From assembly GCF_014204625.1 (NCBI RefSeq), contig NZ_JACHLU010000004.1, forward strand, positions 248,001 to 312,000: a stretch of 64,000 bases of DNA, read 5' to 3'. Shown here piece by piece: positions 54,556-63,135 of the stretch. Position 1 is the stretch's first letter; each line of letters starts with the position of its first letter. The notes below the pieces were generated by a model. It was given only the letters and a program-made list of their open reading frames with translations, was not told where the DNA came from and made no database searches. This DNA is from Gillisella vitis. GTDB taxonomy: Bacteria > Pseudomonadota > Alphaproteobacteria > Rhizobiales > Rhizobiaceae. The translations under genes and the position numbers were made by a program.

Positions 54556-55503
54556 TTAATAGAACTTCGTCAGGTCCATGCCGGTATAGAGACCCGCCAC
54601 CTGTTCGCCATAACCATTGAAGGGCAGGGTATCAATACGGGCACCACCAAACAGGCCAGCGCTTTCGCCAATGCGGCGCTCTGTGGCCTGACTCCAGCGG
54701 GGGTGATCCACCTTGGGGTTTACGTTGGCATAGAAGCCGTATTCGTTGGGTGCCAGAATATTCCAGGTGCAGGGCGGCTGCTTTTCGGTGAGGGTGATTT
54801 TGACAATCGATTTGATGCCCTTAAAGCCATATTTCCATGGCGTCACCAGCCGCAGCGGCGCACCGTTCTGATTTGGCAGGGTTTCGCCATAGAGACCAGT
54901 AGCGAGGATTGTCAGCGGATTGCGGGCCTCATCCAGCCGCAGGCCATCGACATAAGGCCAGTTGATGGATTGGAAAAAGCCGCTTTGCCCCGGCATTTCA
55001 TCAGGCCGCACCACCGTTTCAAAGGCCACATATTTGGCACTGCCCAGCGGCTCCACCCGATCCAACAGGGCAGAAAGCGGAAAACCAACCCATGGAATCA
55101 CCATGGACCATGCCTCGACACAGCGCATCCGATAAATGCGTTCTTCCTGCGTGAAAGACTTCAGAATGTCTTCAATACTGATTTTCTGCGGTTTTGCCAC
55201 CAGCCCGCCGATCTCAACCGTCCAAGGGGTTGGCTTGAACTTGCCGGAATTGTTGGCGGGATCAGCCTTATCTGTGCCGAACTCGTAGAAATTATTATAG
55301 GTGGTGACGTCTTTTTTCGGAGTCAGCTTATCTGGCACCTTGTAATCCGTCGGCTTGGCAGAAAGGGCAGCACCAAAGGCATCGCCTGCGGCTGCCAGCG
55401 CCAACGTACCAGCGGCGGCACCCATCAAGCTGCGGCGAGACAGGTAAACGTCATGGGGCGTAATCTCGGATGCGGGGATATGCGGCGGGCGAAATGTGGC
55501 CAT
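54556..55503 (-). CDS. msrP: Periplasmic methionine sulfoxide reductase catalytic subunit MsrP
   Basis: 315 residues. Molybdopterin enzyme that repairs oxidised methionine in periplasmic proteins. It begins with a Tat signal ([21 protein letters not shown]). The Moco-coordinating cysteine is in [15 protein letters not shown], and [20 protein letters not shown] and the C-terminal [14 protein letters not shown] are typical. msrQ follows immediately. Upstream 260 bases separate it from the divergent ilvD. Confidence 0.95.
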   Translation of the reverse strand: MATFRPPHIPASEITPHDVYLSRRSLMGAAAGTLALAAAGDAFGAALSAKPTDYKVPDKLTPKKDVTTYNNFYEFGTDKADPANNSGKFKPTPWTVEIGGLVAKPQKISIEDILKSFTQEERIYRMRCVEAWSMVIPWVGFPLSALLDRVEPLGSAKYVAFETVVRPDEMPGQSGFFQSINWPYVDGLRLDEARNPLTILATGLYGETLPNQNGAPLRLVTPWKYGFKGIKSIVKITLTEKQPPCTWNILAPNEYGFYANVNPKVDHPRWSQATERRIGESAGLFGGARIDTLPFNGYGEQVAGLYTGMDLTKFY

Positions 55504-55769
55504 GGTCTGTCAGCTCCCTATCAGCTATAATGCCATTCTACGCATGAATACGGTGCGTGGATTGAAAAAGTTACAGGCGTTTTGGAATTTAACGTGTTTT
55601 GACGCTTCACAATTGTGTGCGCATGGAAGAGTACCGTTTTCGGCCTTGCTGATAGTGACACAAACGACCATTTAGCCTAGAAAAATTGAAAATCACCGTG
55701 CAGTTTTTTATTTTTCTTCTTTCTAAATAGAAGTGCTGCGCGACAAAACCAGCTTTCGAGGTGACATCC

Positions 55770-57605
55770 ATGCCCGTCTATCGCTCAAGAACCACGACTC
55801 ACGGCCGCAACATGGCAGGCGCGCGCGGCCTTTGGCGCGCAACCGGCATGAAGGATGGCGATTTCGGCAAGCCCATTATTGCCGTGGTCAATTCGTTCAC
55901 GCAGTTCGTGCCCGGCCACGTGCATCTGAAAGATCTCGGCCAGCTCGTGGCCCGCGAGATTGAAGCCGCTGGCGGCGTTGCCAAGGAATTCAACACCATC
56001 GCCGTTGATGATGGTATCGCCATGGGTCACGATGGTATGCTCTATTCGCTGCCATCGCGCGAAATCATCGCTGATTCGGTGGAATATATGGTCAATGCCC
56101 ATTGCGCCGATGCTATGGTCTGCATTTCTAACTGCGACAAGATCACCCCCGGCATGTTGATGGCATCCTTGCGCCTGAATATCCCAACCGTGTTCGTATC
56201 CGGCGGCCCAATGGAAGCGGGCAAAGTGGTGATGCATGGCAAGAAGGTCGCGCTTGACCTCGTGGACGCCATGGTTGCCGCCGCTGACGATAAGATTTCC
56301 GACGAAGACGTGGCCACCATCGAGCGCTCGGCCTGTCCAACTTGCGGTTCGTGCTCTGGCATGTTCACCGCCAATTCCATGAACTGTCTCACGGAAGCGC
56401 TGGGCCTGTCCTTGCCGGGCAATGGCTCCACTTTGGCCACGCACTCAGATCGCAAACGGCTTTTTGTGGAAGCTGGTCATTTGATCGTTGATCTCGCCCG
56501 CCGCTATTATGAGCAGGACGATGAAACCGTGCTGCCGCGCACCATTGCCTCCAAGCAGGCGTTTGAAAATGCCATGGCGCTGGACATTGCCATGGGCGGC
56601 TCCACCAACACCGTGTTGCATATTCTGGCTGCCGCCTATGAAGGTGAAATTGACTTTAATCTCGACGACATTGACCAGCTCTCGCGCCGCGTACCGTGCC
56701 TTTCCAAAGTGGCGCCTGCCAAGCAGGATGTGCATATGGAAGACGTCCACCGCGCAGGCGGCATCATGCGCATTCTCGGCGAGCTGGATCGTGGTGGCCT
56801 GATCAACCGCGATTGCCCAACTGTTCACGCCCCAACCTTGGGTGACGCCATTGACCGCTGGGACATCACCCGCACCAATTCCGAATCTGTGCGCGAATTC
56901 TTCCGCGCAGCTCCTGGCGGCGTGCCAACGCAAGTGGCGTTTTCGCAATCATCCCGTTGGGATGAACTGGACATGGACCGCGAAACTGGCGTGATCCGCT
57001 CGGTTGAAAAGCCATTCTCGAAGGATGGCGGCTTGGCTGTGTTGAAGGGCAATATCGCGCTGGACGGCTGCATCGTCAAAACCGCTGGCGTGGATGAAAG
57101 CATCCTGAAATTCACTGGCCCTGCCAAGGTCTATGAAAGCCAGGATTCGGCCGTAAAAGCCATTCTCGGCAACGAAGTGGTGGCGGGCGACGTTGTGGTG
57201 ATCCGCTATGAAGGCCCCAAGGGCGGTCCGGGCATGCAGGAAATGCTCTACCCAACCAGCTACCTGAAATCCAAGGGGCTTGGCAAGGCTTGCGCCCTGA
57301 TCACCGATGGCCGTTTCTCCGGCGGCACATCGGGCCTCTCCATCGGCCACGTCTCGCCCGAAGCCGCCAACGGCGGCACCATCGGTTTGGTCCGCAATGG
57401 CGACACCATTGCCATCGACATTCCAAACCGCACGATTGAACTGGTGATCTCCGAAGCCGAACTCGCAACCCGCCGTGCAGCTCAAGATGCCGCTGGCTGG
57501 AAGCCTGCGGAGGTGCGCAAGCGCAAGGTGACAACGGCGCTGAAGGCCTATGCGGCGTTTGCAACGTCTGCGGATTTGGGTGCTGTGCGCAAGCTGCCTG
57601 AGTAA
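55770..57605 (+). CDS. ilvD: Dihydroxy-acid dehydratase
   Basis: 611 residues. Dehydrates 2,3-dihydroxy acids to 2-keto acids in isoleucine/valine synthesis and needs an Fe-S cluster. The cysteine motifs are seen: [12 protein letters not shown] and [18 protein letters not shown]; also [16 protein letters not shown] and [19 protein letters not shown]. The ATG at 55770 (GAGGTGA upstream) matches the usual start [10 protein letters not shown]; three more codons are open upstream. Monocistronic with its own terminator. Confidence 0.97.
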   Translation: MPVYRSRTTTHGRNMAGARGLWRATGMKDGDFGKPIIAVVNSFTQFVPGHVHLKDLGQLVAREIEAAGGVAKEFNTIAVDDGIAMGHDGMLYSLPSREIIADSVEYMVNAHCADAMVCISNCDKITPGMLMASLRLNIPTVFVSGGPMEAGKVVMHGKKVALDLVDAMVAAADDKISDEDVATIERSACPTCGSCSGMFTANSMNCLTEALGLSLPGNGSTLATHSDRKRLFVEAGHLIVDLARRYYEQDDETVLPRTIASKQAFENAMALDIAMGGSTNTVLHILAAAYEGEIDFNLDDIDQLSRRVPCLSKVAPAKQDVHMEDVHRAGGIMRILGELDRGGLINRDCPTVHAPTLGDAIDRWDITRTNSESVREFFRAAPGGVPTQVAFSQSSRWDELDMDRETGVIRSVEKPFSKDGGLAVLKGNIALDGCIVKTAGVDESILKFTGPAKVYESQDSAVKAILGNEVVAGDVVVIRYEGPKGGPGMQEMLYPTSYLKSKGLGKACALITDGRFSGGTSGLSIGHVSPEAANGGTIGLVRNGDTIAIDIPNRTIELVISEAELATRRAAQDAAGWKPAEVRKRKVTTALKAYAAFATSADLGAVRKLPE

Positions 57606-57630
57606 TCGTCGGATATTTGAAATATTGCTG

Positions 57631-57674
57631 AACGCCGTCGCAAAATTGCTTTTGCGACGGCGTTGTCGTTTTTA
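57631..57674 (+). terminator. Rho-independent terminator of ilvD
   Basis: A perfect 15-bp stem (AACGCCGTCGCAAAA, 57631-57645, with its complement, 57650-57664) with a TTGC loop, followed after GTCG by five T. The T-run overlaps the last codons region of the convergent VOC gene, whose stop is at 57676. Confidence 0.85.
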
Positions 57675-57675
57675 T

Positions 57676-58152
57676 TCACACCTCTTTGTTGTTTTTCATC
57701 CGCTGCCATTCCGCAAATGGCACCGTGCCACTGATTTCCAGTCGAGGGCTTTCGGGTAAAACAGTTATAAACTCGAGCGAATGGCCATCTGGATCGTCAA
57801 AATAGACGCTTGCTGCTGGCATCCAGGGAAAGACCACTGGCTCATTGATCTCCTCGTTGCTTCCGCCACGCCGAGGAACAACGCCTTTTGATCGGAGATA
57901 GTCCGGTGCAAGAAGGAGTTGATCAAGGGTTGTTTGAAATGCGATATGCAGCTTGAGTTGCACTGGTGAACTGTGAATAGACCAAAGGCCAAGCATGGAG
58001 CGCTCTCGCCCTCCGACCCAGAAAAATGCGACATTGCGGCTTGGTATTCTGTGCGCAAATTCCAAACCCACGATGTCTCGATAAAAATCGATTGATCGGT
58101 CGAGATTGGAAACTGTCAGGTGGGTTTCATACAGCCCTGTTATTGGGATCAT
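57676..58152 (-). CDS. VOC (glyoxalase/extradiol dioxygenase) family protein
   Basis: 158 residues from the ATG at 58152 (GAGGAG nine bases upstream; a TTG at 58161 is also open). Two beta-alpha-beta-beta-beta repeats as in the vicinal oxygen chelate fold: ETHLTVSNLDRSIDFYRDIVGLEF at the N-terminus (named here by ETHLTVSNL) and SVYFDDPDGHSLEFI at the C-terminus with metal-binding His and Glu. Possible roles include glyoxalase, dioxygenase or resistance protein. It has a SoxR/MerR-type promoter at 58220-58250, so it is probably part of a response to redox-active or toxic compounds. Confidence 0.82.
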   Translation of the reverse strand: MIPITGLYETHLTVSNLDRSIDFYRDIVGLEFAHRIPSRNVAFFWVGGRERSMLGLWSIHSSPVQLKLHIAFQTTLDQLLLAPDYLRSKGVVPRRGGSNEEINEPVVFPWMPAASVYFDDPDGHSLEFITVLPESPRLEISGTVPFAEWQRMKNNKEV

Positions 58153-58219
58153 GCGTATCAACTCCTCATTTTACCCGCGCATAAACTTATGCTGGGAGGC
58201 TTGGTTGGGGTTGATTCTG

Positions 58220-58250
58220 TTTGTAGAACCTCAACTTAAGTTGAGGTCAA
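58220..58250 (-). promoter_or_regulatory. SoxR/MerR-type operator-promoter of the VOC gene
   Basis: On the minus strand TTGACC (58250-58245) and TACAAA (58225-58220) are spaced by 19 bases. The spacer holds most of a perfect 20-bp palindrome (58228-58247, CCTCAACTTAAGTTGAGG at its core). Layout and half-site CCTCAA match the SoxR box of the E. coli soxS promoter (CCTCAAGTTAACTTGAGG) except for the centre. Confidence 0.75.
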
Positions 58251-58327
58251 TAGGCGTCTCCATAAAAACGCTGAGAAATATCACGAAAAGCCTTGCTGCT
58301 TTTGGTCCACCTTAAATCATCCGAATT

Positions 58328-59320
58328 TCACTGCCTGATCACACTGGAATAATCAGCCGGTGAATTCCCCGCCGCTTGTGCTTTGGCGCTGATGGCAGCA
58401 CGCTTGCGAAGTTCCGCTTCCGGCAGCTTCCAGACTGATGCGCCATGCTCTGCCAGATAGCCGGGCAGGTAGCCAGACAGCAAAACGCGGTAATCCGTTG
58501 GAATGCCGGGCTCAATCTGGCGGGCAAGGTCAAACACCACTGTGGTGCAATTGGTGGTGATTGTGTCGTAGAATTTGGGCTGTTTGGCAAGCTGATCTGC
58601 CGAGTTCACGTAATTCAAAAACAAGGCACGCATGGCCTGTTTGGGAATATCCAGCGGGTAAAGATAGGTGTCTTCCTTGCGCATATTGGTGCGAAGATAG
58701 ATTATATCCCGCTCATCGGCGGCGAGGAAAGCCAGTTCATAGGTTTTGAAAAAGCCTGCAATCGATGAATAGGATTCGGTCTTCTCGCGGCGCGTTTCCA
58801 CCGAGAACACCACGCGCTGACCATCCTCAAACTCGAAACTGATCAGCGTATGGGCAATGGCATCCATGCCCCAATAGGACAGGACCATATCGGCCTCATT
58901 CAGCTTATTGAGATCATATTGTCGCGTCTCCCATTTGGCATCGGCAGCACTGTCGCTTGTCCAATTGAAATTGCGTACATTCTGGAGCGTGACAATGTTG
59001 TTATCCACCGTTCCCGTCACGGTTTTGGACACATCCACCGCCCAATCCCGATCAAGGCTCGGCTTGATCGAGTGCCACCAGATGCCAACGAACACCAAGC
59101 TCAATAGAAACAGGCCGACTGACGCAAGCGGTGATTTGCGACCCAATGAAAGAATGGCCAGTACAAACACCAGCCACAAGCCGGAAGCCGCACCACGGAC
59201 GAGGTCTTGCCCCGGAATGCGATACCAAAGAGCGAGTGTTATCCAACCTGTAACGATCAACGCAATCAAAGCCAGAATGACAAGAAGAAGAATGCTCACC
59301 AAGCGTAACAAGTACTTCAT
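58328..59320 (-). CDS. DUF4105 (Lnb-like N-terminal) membrane protein
   Basis: 330 residues. Three hydrophobic segments in the first 100 residues (MKYLLRLVSILLLVILALIA, GAASGLWLVFVLAIL, ASVGLFLLSLVFVGI) anchor a large periplasmic domain. The domain has AHTLISFEFEDGQ with a conserved His and TITTNCTTVVFD with a conserved Cys, the pattern of the DUF4105/Lnb N-terminal papain-like hydrolase domain as I recall it. Lnb is a lipoprotein N-acyl transferase in Enterococcus, but Rhizobiaceae members are uncharacterised in my knowledge. Monocistronic. Confidence 0.75.
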   Translation of the reverse strand: MKYLLRLVSILLLVILALIALIVTGWITLALWYRIPGQDLVRGAASGLWLVFVLAILSLGRKSPLASVGLFLLSLVFVGIWWHSIKPSLDRDWAVDVSKTVTGTVDNNIVTLQNVRNFNWTSDSAADAKWETRQYDLNKLNEADMVLSYWGMDAIAHTLISFEFEDGQRVVFSVETRREKTESYSSIAGFFKTYELAFLAADERDIIYLRTNMRKEDTYLYPLDIPKQAMRALFLNYVNSADQLAKQPKFYDTITTNCTTVVFDLARQIEPGIPTDYRVLLSGYLPGYLAEHGASVWKLPEAELRKRAAISAKAQAAGNSPADYSSVIRQ

Positions 59321-59365
59321 GCTTCAGCTCCCGTCGCAGATATGGCTCGTGCTTCTATAACGCAC

Positions 59366-59391
59366 AAAGCCGCCCATTTCGGGCGGCTTTT
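59366..59391 (-). terminator. Terminator downstream of purB
   Basis: AAAGCCGCCC (59366-59375) pairs perfectly with GGGCGGCTTT (59381-59390) around a 5-base loop; both ends carry A/T tails, so it works for either strand. It sits 30 bases past the purB stop. Confidence 0.85.
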
Positions 59392-59419
59392 AAAATTTTC
59401 AGGGATTTTGGTGATTATC

Positions 59420-60721
59420 TCACCCAAAAACCCGCTTGAAAATCGTGTCTACATGCTTGGTGTGATAACCAAGGTCAAACTTCTCACGAATTTGCTCTTC
59501 GGTGAGCGCTGCCCGCACCTCGGCATCACCCAGCAGTTCTTCCAAGAAGTCCTTGCCTTGTTCCCAGACCTTCATAGCGTTGCGCTGCACGAGGCGGTAG
59601 CTGTCTTCGCGGGAGACGCCAGCTTGGGTAAGCGCCAGCAGCACGCGCTGGCTCATGACGAGGCCGCGGAATTTGTTCATGTTTTTCAACATGTTTTCCG
59701 GGTAGATCACCAGCTTTTCAACAACGCCTGCCAAACGGTTCAGGGCGAAATCGAGCGTGATGGTGGTGTCGGGGCCAATGGCGCGTTCAACGCTGGAGTG
59801 GCTGATGTCGCGCTCGTGCCAAAGGGCTACATTTTCCATGGCGGGGACGACCGACATGCGCACGAGGCGGGCGAGGCCGGTGAGGTTTTCGGTCAGCACC
59901 GGGTTGCGCTTGTGCGGCATGGCCGATGAGCCTTTCTGGCCCGGAGAGAAAAACTCTTCGGCTTCCAGCACCTCAGTGCGCTGCATGTGGCGGATCTCAA
60001 TCGCGACGTTTTCAATCGATGAGGCAATCACGCCCAATGTGGCGAAGAACATGGCGTGGCGGTCGCGCGGGATGACCTGCGTGGAGACTGGCTCTGGCAC
60101 GAGGCCGAGCTTTTCGCAGACATGTTCTTCCACCCGTGGGTCGATATTGGCAAATGTGCCGACAGCGCCGGAGATGGCACCCGTGGCAATTTCAGCGCGG
60201 GCGTTGACGAGGCGGGCGCGGTTGCGCTCCATTTCCGCATAGAAGCGTGCAAAGGTCAGGCCCATGGTGGTGGGTTCGGCGTGGATGCCGTGGCTGCGGC
60301 CAATGCGCACCGAATCCTTGTGCTCAAAAGCGCGGGCTTTGAGGGCGGCCAGCACCCGGTCCATATCGGCAAGCAACAGGTCGGCGGCGCGGACCAGCTG
60401 GATGTTCAGCGTGGTATCCAGCACGTCAGACGAGGTCATGCCCTGATGCACAAAGCGGCTATCGGGGCCGATAAATTCCGCCAGATGGGTGAGGAAGGCG
60501 ATGACGTCATGCTTGGTAACGGCTTCGATTTCGTCAATGCGGGCCACGTTAAACTCGGCAGCGCCGCCCTTTTCCCAGATGGTTTTTGCGGCTTCCCTGG
60601 GGATCACGCCCAGCTCGGCCAGCGCATCACAGGCGTGAGCTTCGATCTCGAACCAGATGCGGAATTTGGTTTCGGGAGACCAGATAGCGACCATTTCAGG
60701 CCGGGAATAGCGCGGGATCAT
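59420..60721 (-). CDS. purB: Adenylosuccinate lyase
   Basis: 433 residues. Acts twice in purine synthesis: it splits SAICAR and adenylosuccinate, releasing fumarate. Signature loop GSSAMPHKRNPVLTENL (about 262-278) with the catalytic Ser, HQGMTSSDVLDT and RSHGIHAEPTTMG are present. It starts MIPRYSRPEMVAIWS, typical of the short alphaproteobacterial form. The DUF2259 gene lies 55 bases upstream on the same strand; the order rpe-DUF2259-purB is common in Rhizobiaceae as far as I recall. Confidence 0.97.
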   Translation of the reverse strand: MIPRYSRPEMVAIWSPETKFRIWFEIEAHACDALAELGVIPREAAKTIWEKGGAAEFNVARIDEIEAVTKHDVIAFLTHLAEFIGPDSRFVHQGMTSSDVLDTTLNIQLVRAADLLLADMDRVLAALKARAFEHKDSVRIGRSHGIHAEPTTMGLTFARFYAEMERNRARLVNARAEIATGAISGAVGTFANIDPRVEEHVCEKLGLVPEPVSTQVIPRDRHAMFFATLGVIASSIENVAIEIRHMQRTEVLEAEEFFSPGQKGSSAMPHKRNPVLTENLTGLARLVRMSVVPAMENVALWHERDISHSSVERAIGPDTTITLDFALNRLAGVVEKLVIYPENMLKNMNKFRGLVMSQRVLLALTQAGVSREDSYRLVQRNAMKVWEQGKDFLEELLGDAEVRAALTEEQIREKFDLGYHTKHVDTIFKRVFG

Positions 60722-60776
60722 AAACGTGCCTTCTCAATAGTTTAGAAACAGGCCGGAGCCTGCTTGATGAATAATC

Positions 60777-61508
60777 TCAAGGTTTGATGGGAACAGCCAG
60801 CCAGCGGCCATCCGAGCCTTGGCTGGATGGGTTCATCACCAGCACAAGCGCAATCTGCACCACATTGCCACCGGGAATCTGATAGGTCACCACGCCGCCC
60901 AGACGGTAGCCGGTGGGACAGCGGCGACTGGCGGGCACATGGCCATCTTCATAGACGACCTTATCCTGCTTGGCACCGTTGATTTCCGTCATGCGAAGGC
61001 GAAAACCCTTGATGGTCGGCACCTGATCCTTGCAGGCGGCGGGTGCGCCTTCATCCAGCTCTTCCAGCGTCAGGGTGTTGGGTTGGCCCACGGCGGGTTG
61101 AACATTGTGCAGGCGGTAGCTGAGGATATGGCCATCAACGCCGACTTCGCTGACCGGATTGAAGGCAACAATCTCGCCGGGATGGTTTAAAAGATCGCGC
61201 TGCTGCACGATTTTTGTCACCTGATCCATGCTTTTTTGCCGAATGGCGGCCAGCGTGCCTTTGTCGTCATCGGCGCGGATGCGCACGGGCGTGTCGGGTA
61301 AAAACGTGTTGTTGGTCAGATCAATGGCGAAAATATTGGAATAGGCGGTATTGGAGCCATCCTGAATGCCAAATTCTTCAAAGGCAAACACGGTACCATC
61401 GGCGGAAAAGCCAATGGGTCGTACATTTGCAATATCACCTGCCAAGGCGGGCAGGGAGAGAAGCGACGCGATGGCGAACACCGTGCCGCGGAGCCAAGGC
61501 GTGGTCAA
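60777..61508 (-). CDS. DUF2259 family secreted protein
   Basis: 243 residues with a signal peptide ([14 protein letters not shown]) and a periplasmic beta-rich body: [22 protein letters not shown], ending in [20 protein letters not shown] (both given in part). This matches DUF2259, found in rhizobia and of unknown function. The start is a TTG at 61508 that overlaps the rpe stop (TTGA) and has GGAGG six bases upstream, so it is coupled to rpe. Five Cys-free beta repeats cannot be established by eye. Confidence 0.8.
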   Translation of the reverse strand: MTTPWLRGTVFAIASLLSLPALAGDIANVRPIGFSADGTVFAFEEFGIQDGSNTAYSNIFAIDLTNNTFLPDTPVRIRADDDKGTLAAIRQKSMDQVTKIVQQRDLLNHPGEIVAFNPVSEVGVDGHILSYRLHNVQPAVGQPNTLTLEELDEGAPAACKDQVPTIKGFRLRMTEINGAKQDKVVYEDGHVPASRRCPTGYRLGGVVTYQIPGGNVVQIALVLVMNPSSQGSDGRWLAVPIKP

Positions 61509-62182
61509 GCGCGGCCTCCTTCAGCGGCAGCTCGCAGTGCCGTTACAGTCTGTTTATATGCATCCACGCCATCACCCTTGTATATTGCCGAACCAGCCAC
61601 CAGCACATTCGCACCAGCTTTTGTCACAATCGGGGCAGTGTCGACAGTTATGCCGCCATCCACTTCCAATGCAATGGGGCGGTTGCCAATCAGCGCATGG
61701 GCCTGGCGAATTTTATCGGCAGCAAAAGGAATAAAGCTCTGGCCACCAAAGCCGGGGTTGACGCTCATGATCAGGATCAGGTCCACGTCATCCATCAGGT
61801 TTTCCAGCACGGAAACAGGCGTTGCGGGGTTGAGCGACACACCTGCCTTTTTGCCCAGCGCGCGAATACTTTGCAGCGAGCGGTGCAGGTGCGGCCCGGC
61901 CTCGGCATGGACGGTGATGTAATCTGCCCCGGCATCGGCAAAAGCCGCCAGATAAGGATCGGCAGGCGCAATCATCAGGTGACAGTCAAACACTGCTTTG
62001 GTCAGTGGCCGCAACGCCTTGATGACAGCGGGGCCAAAGGAAATATTGGGAACGAAATGCCCATCCATCACATCGAGGTGAATCCAGTCTGCACCCGCTT
62101 CAACCACATCGCTCACGTCTTGCCCCAGTTTGGCAAAATTGGCCGCAAGGATGGAAGGTGCGATCAGCAGCGGGCGGGTCAT
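61505..62182 (-). CDS. rpe: Ribulose-phosphate 3-epimerase
   Basis: 225 residues. Interconverts ribulose-5-P and xylulose-5-P in the pentose phosphate pathway. TIM-barrel motifs seen: [27 protein letters not shown] (metal ligands H35 and D37), [18 protein letters not shown] and [10 protein letters not shown]. It overlaps the DUF2259 gene by four bases. gnd, the step before it in the pathway, lies elsewhere in the same window. Confidence 0.96.
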   Translation of the reverse strand: MTRPLLIAPSILAANFAKLGQDVSDVVEAGADWIHLDVMDGHFVPNISFGPAVIKALRPLTKAVFDCHLMIAPADPYLAAFADAGADYITVHAEAGPHLHRSLQSIRALGKKAGVSLNPATPVSVLENLMDDVDLILIMSVNPGFGGQSFIPFAADKIRQAHALIGNRPIALEVDGGITVDTAPIVTKAGANVLVAGSAIYKGDGVDAYKQTVTALRAAAEGGRA

Positions 62183-62368
62183 TCTATCTTACACTCCGAA
62201 AACGGCAGAACATGATGCGGCTCCATAGCATTGTCACATCAAGGCGACAACCAATTGCGACGAAGTTTGATTGCTTTGTGATGAGGCAAAATCTGACGAT
62301 GAAGATATTGGACAGCAAGCCCATGGGTGCGTAAAACCAACCGCAGGAGCAGGATGTGAGGAGGCAGA

Positions 62369-63133
62369 ATGCCAAGACTTGTGGTGATTACTGGCGGCAG
62401 CACCGGCATTGGGCGAGCATTGGTGAAGGCGTTTGCGGCCAATGGCGATGATGTCGCCTTCAGCTATGTCGGCGATGATGCACCCGCTCAAAGCCTGATG
62501 GCTGATGTTGAGCAGGGCGGTGGCAAAATTTTTTCCATCAGTGCCGATGTTGGCGATGGAGCGGCAGTCGAGCACTTTTTTGATACGGTCTGTGCATGGA
62601 GAGGGCAGGCCCCGGATGTGCTGATCAACAACGCCGGCGTGCAAACATGGTCGCGCCTGCTGGATCTGGCAGAGGACGACTGGAGCCGCGTGATCCGCAC
62701 CAATTTGACGGGGACGTTTCTCAACACCAAGGCGGCGGCCAGACGCATGGTGGAGGCAGGCAAAGGCGGTGCTGTGATCAACATTGGTTCGGGCTGCAAC
62801 AAAACAGCCTTTCCCAATCTGGTTGATTATACCGCCTCCAAAGGTGGGGTTGAGCAATTCACCAAGGTGGCTGCCGTAGAGCTTGGGCCAAATGGCATCA
62901 GGGTCAATTGCGTTGCCCCCGGCGCGATTGCCACTGAGCGGACGTTTGAGGAGGCACCGGATTATGCGCAAACCTGGGGTAAGGTGACACCGTTGCGGCG
63001 TGTTGGAACGCCACAGGATATTGTTGGCCCGGTGATGTTTCTGGCAAGCGATGCGGCGGGCTTTGTCACCGGACAGACCCTGTGGGTGGATGGCGGTGTG
63101 TTTACCCGGCCTGTCTGGCCGTATGAGGGGTGA
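62369..63133 (+). CDS. Short-chain dehydrogenase/reductase (SDR) family protein
   Basis: 254 residues, classical SDR. Nucleotide-binding TGGSTGIG (8-15), NNAGVQTWS, catalytic Tyr/Lys in YTASKGGVEQF (about Y153, K157), and the end VTGQTLWVDGGVFTRP. Strong ribosome binding site GAGGAGG before the ATG. The substrate is unknown; sugar or acyl 3-hydroxy substrates are both possible. Monocistronic, convergent with the binding protein gene at the right edge. Confidence 0.88.
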   Translation: MPRLVVITGGSTGIGRALVKAFAANGDDVAFSYVGDDAPAQSLMADVEQGGGKIFSISADVGDGAAVEHFFDTVCAWRGQAPDVLINNAGVQTWSRLLDLAEDDWSRVIRTNLTGTFLNTKAAARRMVEAGKGGAVINIGSGCNKTAFPNLVDYTASKGGVEQFTKVAAVELGPNGIRVNCVAPGAIATERTFEEAPDYAQTWGKVTPLRRVGTPQDIVGPVMFLASDAAGFVTGQTLWVDGGVFTRPVWPYEG

Positions 63134-63135
63134 GA

